45,315 bases of DNA from an uncultured Bacillota bacterium (GTDB taxonomy: Bacteria; Bacillota; Clostridia; Oscillospirales; Oscillospiraceae). The notes beneath the pieces are model-generated. The model saw only the letters and a list, made by a program, of their open reading frames with translations, had not been told where the DNA came from and ran no database searches. Positions 32,591 through 39,655 of this stretch are shown in pieces; the first letter of the stretch is position 1; the number at the start of each line of letters is the position of its first letter. Position numbers and translations under genes: made by a program. The DNA is taken from the NCBI GenBank assembly GCA_947073765.1, contig CAMTMZ010000019.1:1-45315 (forward strand). Direction: 5' to 3'.

Positions 32591-32626
32591 TAAGAAAATC
32601 CCCTGGAATCTTTACAATTCCAGGGG
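32591..32626. terminator. Replacement terminator for tRNA-Gln, supplied by the element
   Basis: 10-bp perfect stem (32600-32609 with 32617-32626, arms CCCCTGGAAT/ATTCCAGGGG), 7-base loop. On the minus strand it starts 8 bases after the tRNA CCA and is followed by ATTTTCTT; on the plus strand by TATTCTTT, so it can also end integrase transcripts. Confidence 0.82.
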
Positions 32627-32633
32627 TATTCTT

Positions 32634-32656
32634 TGGCAGCCGGAGAAGGATTCGAA
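32634..32656. repeat. attR core (3' end of tRNA-Gln)
   Basis: 23 bp identical to attL at 23493-23515; it restores the CCA, acceptor 3' strand and part of the T arm of the tRNA. Confidence 0.92.
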
Positions 32657-32707
32657 CCCTCACAAACAGAGTCAGAGTCTGTCGTGCTACCCTTACACAA
32701 TCCGGCT
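32634..32707 (-). tRNA. tRNA-Gln (anticodon CTG)
   Basis: 74 nt with encoded CCA. Acceptor AGCCGGA pairs with TCCGGCT, discriminator G; D arm GTGT/GCAC; anticodon stem ACAGA/TCTGT with loop CTCTGAC (anticodon CTG, reads CAG); T arm GAGGG/CCTTC with loop TTCGAAT. Its last 23 bases are the integration core of the element, which lies immediately downstream, so the intact gene depends on sequence now carried at the element's right end. Confidence 0.95.
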
Positions 32708-32799
32708 ATCGGCCCCGCTCCCGCAGGGACGAATGTTATTATAGCAAAAGCTCAGAAATTGTCAAGGGGTATTTTTAATTTTTTCTTTGAAAGCGGTGT

Positions 32800-33849
32800 T
32801 CACCGTTCCGCCACGGAAAAACGCAGGCGGGTGGTCTGACAATACCGCTCCCCGGCCCGCAGGATGGCGCAGGGGAAGGCGGGCTGGTTGGGGGAGTCCG
32901 GAAAATGCTGGGTCTCCAGGCAAAAGCCGTGGCGGGGGCCGTAGACAGCCCCACCCTTGCCCTTGTGGCCCTCCTCCACAAAATTGGCGGTGTAGAACTG
33001 AACGCCGGGGCTGTCGGTCTCCATCTCCATCACCACGCCGGTGACCGGGCTGAAGGCCCGGGCCGCCGGGCGCATCATGCCGGGCCGGCCATCCACTACA
33101 AAGTTGTGGTCGTAGCCATGCCCCCACAGCAGCTGCTGAAAGGGCTCGTCTATACGCGCGCCGATGGGCCCCCCCGCCCGCAGATCCATGGGGGTGCCCT
33201 CCACCGGATCAATTCGTCCCAGGGGGATGCTGGAGCTGTCCGCCGGGGTATAATGGGAGCAGAACAGCTGTATGCTCTGGTTCAGCACCGTTCCGCTGTC
33301 CTGGCCGGACAGGTTGAAGTAACTGTGGTTGGTCAGGTTACAGGGAGTGTCCCGGTCGCTCACCCCCTCGTAACGGATGGACAGCTCGCTTCCCTCCAGG
33401 GCATAGGTCACCCGTACCCGGAGGCGGCCCGGGTAGCCCTCCTCCCCGTCCGGGCTGTCCAGGGTGAGCACCGCCCGGCAGCCGCTGGCCTCCTCCACCG
33501 CCCACACCCGGTGGGAGTAGCCCACATTTCCGCCGTGGAGGTGGTTGGGCCCGTCGTTCCTGGCCAGAGCGTACTCCCGCCCGTTCAACATAAAGCGGCC
33601 CCCGGCGATACGGTTGGCACAGCGCCCCACCAGGGCCCCGAAAAAGCCGCCCTGGGTCTCATACTCCTCCAAAGTGTCATAGCCCAGCACGACGTCCACC
33701 GGACCCTCCCGGCCTGGAACGGTGAGCACGCGGACCGCGCCGCCAAAGGTGAGGAGCTTCACTGTCAGCACGCCGCTGTTCAGGGTGAGCTCCCGCACCT
33801 CCTCGCCGTTCTTCGTCACACCAAAGGACCTCTCCAATTCCTCACTCAT
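32800..33849 (-). CDS. galM: Aldose 1-epimerase (galactose mutarotase)
   Basis: 349 residues. Interconverts alpha and beta anomers of sugars such as glucose and galactose. Family motifs: GRCANRIAGGRF, the substrate His in GPNHLHGG, CNLTNHSYFNLSG with the catalytic His, the HGYDHNFV segment, and the C-terminal PGVQFYTANF followed by FCLETQHFPDSPNQPAFP. GGAGG lies 7 bases before the ATG. Single gene with its own promoter; its 3' end lies about 90 bases from the tRNA-Gln gene on the same strand. Confidence 0.94.
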   Translation of the reverse strand: MSEELERSFGVTKNGEEVRELTLNSGVLTVKLLTFGGAVRVLTVPGREGPVDVVLGYDTLEEYETQGGFFGALVGRCANRIAGGRFMLNGREYALARNDGPNHLHGGNVGYSHRVWAVEEASGCRAVLTLDSPDGEEGYPGRLRVRVTYALEGSELSIRYEGVSDRDTPCNLTNHSYFNLSGQDSGTVLNQSIQLFCSHYTPADSSSIPLGRIDPVEGTPMDLRAGGPIGARIDEPFQQLLWGHGYDHNFVVDGRPGMMRPAARAFSPVTGVVMEMETDSPGVQFYTANFVEEGHKGKGGAVYGPRHGFCLETQHFPDSPNQPAFPCAILRAGERYCQTTRLRFSVAER

Positions 33850-33895
33850 ACCGCAGCCTCCCTATTTCAGCTTTATCTGAACATTGCGCGGCTCC

Positions 33896-33924
33896 AGTAT
33901 AGCATATTCCCGGGGAAAAGGCAA
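33896..33924 (-). promoter_or_regulatory. Promoter of galM
   Basis: Minus strand TTGCCT (33924-33919), 17-base spacer, TATACT (33901-33896), about 50 bases before the ATG. Confidence 0.6.
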
Positions 33925-33935
33925 CTTTTCCCGCC

Positions 33936-34316
33936 CTACAGCACATTGGCCACCGAGGGCTGTTCCATCTCCGCCAGCAGCTCCAGCTGGGTTATCAGGT
34001 CGGCGTTGGCTGCGTTATACTGATCCGGTTCCTGAAGGCGGACATACTCCAGCACCGTCCGGAAGCCCCGCAGCACCTGGTCGGTGTCGCTGTGGCGCAT
34101 GGTGGTGTGGAAGTAGAAGTGGCGGTTCTGCCAGTCTTCATAGACCTGCCGGGTGACAGCCTCCGCCCGCCCCCAATCCTCCTCCTCAGCCAAACGCTGG
34201 GCCTGACGCAGCTGCTCCCGCATCTCCCCGGTGAGCCGCTCCGAGTACCAGCCATTGACCAGGCTGAGTCCCAGCAGCAGCGCCAGCAGCGCCGCCGCGA
34301 TATAAAGCCGTTTCAT
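33936..34316 (-). CDS. DUF4363-family protein
   Basis: 126 residues with one N-terminal membrane helix (about 5-20) and an outer all-helical domain (LTGEMREQLRQAQRLAEEED, then WQNRHFYFHTTMRHSDTDQV). DUF4363 proteins commonly lie beside DUF421 (YetF-like) genes in spore-forming Firmicutes, as here. The ATG at 34316 is chosen because AGGAGGT is 7 bases away; the earlier ATG at 34322 touches that site. Role unknown, possibly in spore or envelope properties with its neighbour. Confidence 0.82.
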   Translation of the reverse strand: MKRLYIAAALLALLLGLSLVNGWYSERLTGEMREQLRQAQRLAEEEDWGRAEAVTRQVYEDWQNRHFYFHTTMRHSDTDQVLRGFRTVLEYVRLQEPDQYNAANADLITQLELLAEMEQPSVANVL

Positions 34317-34335
34317 GGGCATACCTCCTGTCGTA

Positions 34336-34362
34336 CAGGGACCGCCGGCAAGGGCGGCCCCT
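34336..34362 (-). other. GC-rich hairpin between DUF421 and DUF4363 genes
   Basis: AGGG-CCGCC pairs with GGCGG-CCCT with small mismatches; no T run after it on the minus strand. It could protect mRNA or attenuate the second gene. Confidence 0.4.
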
Positions 34363-34363
34363 G

Positions 34364-35035
34364 TTATTCCTTTTTCGCAAAGTAGACGGCGTCTGACTCA
34401 TCCACCAGCATGAGGAACACATTTGACAGCCCCCCGCAGCCCCGCCGCTCCAGCTGCCTGTCCAGCCAGGGGCGGTCGTGCCCCAGGGCCTTCAGGTTGT
34501 CCTCCAGCAGCCGGCCGTCGCTCACCACCACCCGGGGCAGCCCCCCCTCCTCCACCTTCACCTTCATCTCTCTGGCCGCAGGGGGCTTCTGGTTGGCGTA
34601 GGGCAGAACGGACAGCTGGCCGTTTGTCTCCAGAATGGCGTACTTGATCTGGCTTATATCGGTATACCCCTTGATGCGCAGCTCCTCCAGCAGCTCGTCT
34701 ACGGTGAGACGGTTTTTCGCCATCTCCCGCTGATTCACCATACCGTTTTGAATCACAACGCTGGGCCGTCCGCACAGAAGGGCCCGGAAGGTGACGCTTT
34801 TCATTGTGAGCACCGAAAGAATCATAGTGAGAGACAGCAGCGTCAGAATGGGCACAACCCCGGTGAGCAGGGGGATGCCGTAGTCCTGCATAGGCACGGA
34901 GGCCAGATCCGCGATGATGAGGGAGAGCACCAGCTCCGAGGGCTCCAGCTCCCCCACCTGACGCTTGCCCATCAGCCGCACCCCGGCAATGATCAGAATG
35001 TATAGGATGATGGTGCGAAAAAAGCCGGTAAACAT
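34364..35035 (-). CDS. DUF421 (YetF-like) membrane protein
   Basis: 223 residues. Three N-terminal membrane helices (about 5-22, 34-48, 57-80) with the family motif MGKRQVGELEPSELVLSLII. Then two cytoplasmic alpha/beta lobes, the first starting RALLCGRPSVVIQNG and containing AKNRLTVDELLEELRIKGYT and YAILETNGQLSVLPY. Relatives in Bacillus are spore inner-membrane proteins linked to germination or wet-heat resistance; that link is from the family, not shown here. Pairs with the DUF4363 gene downstream. Confidence 0.88.
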   Translation of the reverse strand: MFTGFFRTIILYILIIAGVRLMGKRQVGELEPSELVLSLIIADLASVPMQDYGIPLLTGVVPILTLLSLTMILSVLTMKSVTFRALLCGRPSVVIQNGMVNQREMAKNRLTVDELLEELRIKGYTDISQIKYAILETNGQLSVLPYANQKPPAAREMKVKVEEGGLPRVVVSDGRLLEDNLKALGHDRPWLDRQLERRGCGGLSNVFLMLVDESDAVYFAKKE

Positions 35036-35236
35036 AGCATCGTCTCCTTAATAAAGCTCCCCCGCCGCATCCGCGGCGCGGTCCTCCCTTTTTGCCGGGA
35101 AGGCCGGCATTTGCCAGGCAAATAACCGGGGATCGCGTCCATATCAATCACAGTCTTTCCCCGCAGGCGAAAAATTATCCTGCGAAATGCCCAAATGCGG
35201 CCGCGAAAATCAGTTAGAAAAAGGAAGTTCTCCATC

Positions 35237-35265
35237 TTGCCAAGGGGAGCGTTTTCCGATAAAAT
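35237..35265 (+). promoter_or_regulatory. carAB promoter
   Basis: TTGCCA, 17-base spacer, TAAAAT; transcription would start near 35272, about 45 bases before carA. No PyrR-type attenuator hairpin is seen in that short leader. Confidence 0.6.
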
Positions 35266-35316
35266 AACTTGATAACGATTTTGGCGACACTGGAACGGAA
35301 AGCGAGTGAACGAAAG

Positions 35317-36399
35317 ATGAAAGCGACCTTGATTCTAGCAAACGGGAGCATCTTCTCCGGCACCAGCATCGGCTCCGCCGAGACACGGGTGTGCGAGATG
35401 GTGTTCAATACCTCCATGGCCGGCTACCAGGAGATCCTCACTGACCCCTCCTACGCCGGACAGGGCGTGGTAATGTCCTATCCCCTCATCGGCAACTACG
35501 GCGTGAACAGTGAGGACAACGAGTCCAGAAAACCATGGGTGGAGGCCTTCGTGGTGCGGCATCTGTCTCCCCGGGGAAGCAACTTTCGCTGCGAGGGCGA
35601 CCTGGGCAGCTATCTGAAGGAACACAATATCACCGGCATCCAGGGTGTAGACACCCGGGCGCTGACCAAAATTCTCCGCAATGAGGGGAGCATGAATGGG
35701 ATGCTCACCTGTGCGGAGCATTTTAATATCGCACAGGTGCTGGAGGAGCTGCGGGCTTACCGGGTGGAAAACACGGTCCAGCTGGTCACCCGGCCTGAGC
35801 CGGAGGTCTTCCCCGCTTACGGCGAGGAGAAGCACCACGTGGCCATGATGGACTACGGCGTCAAACAGCATATGATTGAATGCCTGCGCAAGCGGGGCTG
35901 CAAGGTCACCGCCCTGCCCGCCTCCACCCCCGCGGAGGAGGTGCTGTCCGGAGGATACGACGGCGTCATGCTCTCCAACGGCCCCGGCGACCCGGCGGAG
36001 AACACCGCCATCATTGAGGAGCTGAAAAAGCTCTATGCCAGCGACATCCCCCTCTTCGGCGTCTGCCTGGGTCACCAGCTGCTGGCCCTGGCCACCGGGG
36101 CCAAAACCGGACGGCTGGCCTACGGACACCGGGGGGGCAACCATCCCGTCCGGGACACGGAGAAGGGCCGGGTATTCATCACCAGCCAGAATCATGGCTA
36201 CATGGTGCTGGCCGATTCTGTGGATCCCAGTGTGGCCGAGGTGAGCCACATCAATGTCAACGACGGCACCTGCGAGGGCCTGCGCTACAAGCGGCCCAAC
36301 TGCTTTACTACCCAGTTCCACCCCGAGGCCAACGCCGGCCCCAAGGATACGGAATATCTGTTCAACCGCTTTATTGATTCGATGGGAGGTGCCAAGTAA
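35317..36399 (+). CDS. carA: Carbamoyl-phosphate synthase small (glutaminase) subunit
   Basis: 360 residues. Hydrolyses glutamine and passes ammonia to CarB for carbamoyl phosphate, used in pyrimidine and arginine synthesis. The N-terminal CarA domain has NGSIFSGTSIG, FNTSMAGYQEILTDPSYAGQ and GVDTRALTKILR. The C-terminal amidotransferase domain has nucleophile Cys in GVCLGHQLLALA and His/Glu in QFHPEANAGPKD. ATG at 35317 gives the usual KATLILANG start; its ribosome site is weak. The stop overlaps carB by 1 base (TAATG). Confidence 0.96.
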   Translation: MKATLILANGSIFSGTSIGSAETRVCEMVFNTSMAGYQEILTDPSYAGQGVVMSYPLIGNYGVNSEDNESRKPWVEAFVVRHLSPRGSNFRCEGDLGSYLKEHNITGIQGVDTRALTKILRNEGSMNGMLTCAEHFNIAQVLEELRAYRVENTVQLVTRPEPEVFPAYGEEKHHVAMMDYGVKQHMIECLRKRGCKVTALPASTPAEEVLSGGYDGVMLSNGPGDPAENTAIIEELKKLYASDIPLFGVCLGHQLLALATGAKTGRLAYGHRGGNHPVRDTEKGRVFITSQNHGYMVLADSVDPSVAEVSHINVNDGTCEGLRYKRPNCFTTQFHPEANAGPKDTEYLFNRFIDSMGGAK

Positions 36400-39300
36400 T
36401 GCCCAAATATACTGATGTAAAAAAGGTGCTGGTACTGGGCTCCGGGCCCATCGTCATCGGCCAGGCCGCCGAGTTTGACTACGCCGGGACCCAGGCCTGC
36501 CGCGCCCTGAAAGAGGAGGGCCTGGAGGTGGTGCTGGTCAACTCCAACCCCGCCACCATTATGACCGATAAGGACATCGCTGACCACGTGTATATCGAGC
36601 CGCTGAACATCCCCTCCGTAACTCAGGTGATCGAAATGGAGCGGCCCGACTCCATCCTGCCCACTCTGGGGGGGCAGACCGGCCTGAACCTGGCCATGGC
36701 TCTCCACGAAAACGGCACTCTGGAGCAGTACGGCGTCCGTCTGCTGGGCACCTCCCCCGAGTCCATCCGCAAGGCGGAGGACCGCCAGGGCTTTAAGGAC
36801 TGCATGGAGTCCATTAACCAGCCCTGCGTCACCTCCCTGGTGGTGGAGAGCGTACAGGACGCGGTGAATTTCGCCGAAGAGATCGGCTACCCGGTCATCG
36901 TCCGCCCCGCCTACACCCTGGGCGGCACTGGCGGCGGCATCGCCTACGACCGGGCCTCCCTGGAGGAGATCTCCGAACGGGGCATCAATCTCAGCCGGGT
37001 GGGCCAGGTGCTCATTGAGCGGTGCATCGCCGGCTGGAAGGAGATCGAGTTCGAGGTGATGCGGGACGGCGCCGGCAACGTGATCACCATCTGCTCCATG
37101 GAGAATATCGACCCCGTGGGCGTCCACACCGGCGACTCCATCGTGGTGGCCCCCGCCCAGACTCTGGCCAACAAGGAGTTCCAGATGCTCCGCTCCGCCG
37201 CCCTGGATATCATCTCCGCCCTGGAGATTGAGGGCGGATGCAACGTGCAGTTCGCCCTGAATCCCGACTCCTTCGAGTACGCCGTCATCGAGGTCAACCC
37301 CCGTGTGTCCCGCTCCTCCGCCCTGGCCTCCAAGGCTACCGGCTACCCCATCGCCAAGGTGGCGGCAAAGGTTGCCCTGGGCTATACCCTGGACGAGATT
37401 CCCAACGCCGTCACCGGCAAGACAAAAGCCTGTTTCGAGCCCACCATCGACTACTGCGTGTTGAAAATTCCCCGCCTGCCCTTTGACAAATTCACCACCG
37501 CCAGCCGCACTCTGGGCACCCAGATGAAGGCCACCGGCGAGGTGATGGCCATTGCCAATTCCTTTGAGGGGGCGGTGATGAAAGCCATCCGCTCTTTGGA
37601 GCTGAACGTACGGGCGCTGAAGCTGGACAAGCTGGAGGATCTGTACACCGACGAGATCGAGGAACTGCTGGTCAACGTCACCGACGAGCGGCTGTTCGTG
37701 GTGGCCGAGGCCCTGCGCCGGGGCTTCTCCCCACAAAAAATCTATTCCATCACCAAGATGGACATCTGGTTCCTGGACGGCTTTAAGCGGATCATCGACA
37801 TGGAGGAGGAGCTGAAGCGCTGTAAGGGCGAGCCGGACATTGACACCCTGAAGCGGGCCAAGGAGATGTGCTTTGCCGACAGCTATATCGGCGCCCTGTG
37901 CGGCATGACCCAGGCTGATGTGAAGGCCCTGCGGGAGCGGTATCACATCATCCCCGCCTTCAAAATGGTGGACACCTGCGCCGCCGAATTTGATGCCGAG
38001 ACCCCCTACTACTACTCCACCTACGACGGGGAGAACGAGGCCCGGGACGACGGCAGCCGCCGGAAAAAGGTGCTGGTGCTGGGCTCCGGCCCCATCCGCA
38101 TCGGCCAGGGCATCGAGTTTGACTACTGCTCTGTCCACTCGGTCTGGGCCCTGAAAAAACTTGGGTGCGAGACGATTATTGTCAACAACAACCCGGAGAC
38201 CGTCTCCACTGACTTTGACGTGGCCGACAAGCTATATTTTGAGCCGCTGACAGCGGAAGACGTGCAGAACATTGTAGAGCAGGAAAAACCCTGGGGAGCG
38301 GTGGTGCAGTTTGGCGGGCAGACCGCCATCAAGCTGGCGAAATCCCTCACCGACATGGGGGTGAGGATCCTGGGCACCTCCTCCGACGGGGTGGACGCCG
38401 CTGAGGACCGGGAGCGGTTCGACGAAATTTTGCAGAAGTGCGGCATCCCCCGGGCCAAGGGCCGCACCATCTACACCACCGAGGAGGCCCTGGCCGCCGC
38501 CCGGGAGCTGGGCTACCCCGTGCTCGTCCGGCCCTCCTACGTGCTGGGCGGACAGGGCATGGAGATCGCCTACACCGACCGGAATATTGAGGAGTTCATG
38601 AAGATCATCAACATGACCGTTCAGGAGCACCCCATCCTGGTGGACAAGTATCTCATGGGCCGGGAGCTGGAGGTAGACGGCGTGTTCGATGGGGAGGACA
38701 TTCTCATCCCCGGCATCATGGAGCACGTGGAGCGGGCGGGGGTCCACTCCGGAGACTCCATCGCCGTCTACCCGCCCCTCCACCTGGAGGACAAGCACCG
38801 GGAGCTCATCCTCAGACACACCAAGAACATGGCCAAGCACCTGGGGGTGGTGGGCCTGATCAACGCCCAGTATATTCTCTACGACGACGATATCTACGTC
38901 ATCGAGGTCAACCCCCGGTCCTCCCGGACCATCCCCTATATCTCCAAGGTCACCGGCGTGCCCATTATCGACCTGGCTACCGAGGTCATGCTGGGGAAGA
39001 AGCTGAAGGATATGGAGTACGGCACCGGCATCTACAAGGAGGCCGACTACTTCGCCGTGAAGGCCCCGGTGTTCTCCTTTGAGAAGCTCACCGATGTGGA
39101 CACCGGCCTTGGCCCGGAGATGAAGTCCACCGGCGAGGTGCTGGGCCTGGCTGAGACCTACCCTCAGGCCCTGCTGAAGGCCTTCAAGGGCTCCGGAATG
39201 CGGGCCCCCAAGAAGGGCGGGCGGATCATCATCACCGTGAAGGACGAGGACAAGGGTGAGATCATCGCCATCGCCCGGGGCTTTGAGGAGATGGGGGTGG

Positions 39301-39608
39301 AGCTGTTTGCCACCTCCGGCACCTGCCAAGTGCTTCAGGACGCGGGTATCCCGTGCAAGAGTGTCAACCGGGTGTCCCAGGCCCACCCCAATATCCTGGA
39401 CATGATCGCCTCGGGCACCGTGGACCTGATTATCAACACCCCCACCCGGGGCCGAAAGCACGACTCCGACGGCTTCCGCATCCGCCGCTCCGCCGTGGAG
39501 CACGGGGTGGGCTGCGTCACCTCGGTGGACACCGCCCGGGCTCTGCTCACCGTCCGGCAGCAGAGCCGCAGCGAGGATTTGACCCCCATTGACATCACCA
39601 AAATTTAA
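36399..39608 (+). CDS. carB: Carbamoyl-phosphate synthase large subunit
   Basis: 1069 residues, full length. Two homologous ATP-grasp halves (carboxyphosphate and carbamate phosphorylation): the first begins KKVLVLGSGPIVIGQAAEFD, the second KKVLVLGSGPIRIGQGIEFD (about residue 557). Each has a glycine loop (TLGGTGGG; VLGGQGME) and a metal-binding EVNPR motif. A C-terminal MGS-like allosteric domain (about 940-1069) includes ELFATSGTCQVL and NTPTRGRKHDSDGFRIRRSA. GGAGGT lies before the ATG. Strong terminator follows. Confidence 0.97.
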   Translation: MPKYTDVKKVLVLGSGPIVIGQAAEFDYAGTQACRALKEEGLEVVLVNSNPATIMTDKDIADHVYIEPLNIPSVTQVIEMERPDSILPTLGGQTGLNLAMALHENGTLEQYGVRLLGTSPESIRKAEDRQGFKDCMESINQPCVTSLVVESVQDAVNFAEEIGYPVIVRPAYTLGGTGGGIAYDRASLEEISERGINLSRVGQVLIERCIAGWKEIEFEVMRDGAGNVITICSMENIDPVGVHTGDSIVVAPAQTLANKEFQMLRSAALDIISALEIEGGCNVQFALNPDSFEYAVIEVNPRVSRSSALASKATGYPIAKVAAKVALGYTLDEIPNAVTGKTKACFEPTIDYCVLKIPRLPFDKFTTASRTLGTQMKATGEVMAIANSFEGAVMKAIRSLELNVRALKLDKLEDLYTDEIEELLVNVTDERLFVVAEALRRGFSPQKIYSITKMDIWFLDGFKRIIDMEEELKRCKGEPDIDTLKRAKEMCFADSYIGALCGMTQADVKALRERYHIIPAFKMVDTCAAEFDAETPYYYSTYDGENEARDDGSRRKKVLVLGSGPIRIGQGIEFDYCSVHSVWALKKLGCETIIVNNNPETVSTDFDVADKLYFEPLTAEDVQNIVEQEKPWGAVVQFGGQTAIKLAKSLTDMGVRILGTSSDGVDAAEDRERFDEILQKCGIPRAKGRTIYTTEEALAAARELGYPVLVRPSYVLGGQGMEIAYTDRNIEEFMKIINMTVQEHPILVDKYLMGRELEVDGVFDGEDILIPGIMEHVERAGVHSGDSIAVYPPLHLEDKHRELILRHTKNMAKHLGVVGLINAQYILYDDDIYVIEVNPRSSRTIPYISKVTGVPIIDLATEVMLGKKLKDMEYGTGIYKEADYFAVKAPVFSFEKLTDVDTGLGPEMKSTGEVLGLAETYPQALLKAFKGSGMRAPKKGGRIIITVKDEDKGEIIAIARGFEEMGVELFATSGTCQVLQDAGIPCKSVNRVSQAHPNILDMIASGTVDLIINTPTRGRKHDSDGFRIRRSAVEHGVGCVTSVDTARALLTVRQQSRSEDLTPIDITKI

Positions 39609-39615
39609 GCGGAAG

Positions 39616-39645
39616 AAGGCCCCCGGCTAAGCCGGGGGCCTTTCT
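39616..39645 (+). terminator. carAB terminator
   Basis: About 12-bp stem (39616-39627 with 39631-39642), TAA loop, TTTCT tail. Confidence 0.88.
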
Positions 39646-39655
39646 AATGTATCCG

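Larger units (their letters stand above)
23493..32656. mobile_element. Integrated 9.1-kb satellite-like element in tRNA-Gln
   Basis: Bounded by a 23-bp perfect direct repeat (23493-23515 and 32634-32656) that equals the last 23 bases of tRNA-Gln. A tyrosine integrase lies at the tRNA-proximal end. Next to it is an XRE repressor, then a divergent operon with HTH protein, excisionase, replication initiator, DnaB-like helicase and nuclease. A toxin-antitoxin-like unit and small unknown genes fill the left part. Order int-repressor / xis-rep is that of Gram-positive phage-inducible chromosomal islands. No terminase, capsid, relaxase or conjugation gene is recognised, so satellite versus minimal integrative element stays open. 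The repressor and promoter regions are more A/T-rich than the host. Confidence 0.9.

Noticed and set aside
35066-35316. PyrR-binding attenuator before carA
   Set aside because: The leader after the likely promoter is about 45 bases and shows no terminator/antiterminator pair.
36285-39503. Long minus-strand frames opposite carB
   Set aside because: Antisense shadows with Gly/Val/His/Leu-rich low-complexity translations; carB on the plus strand is beyond doubt.
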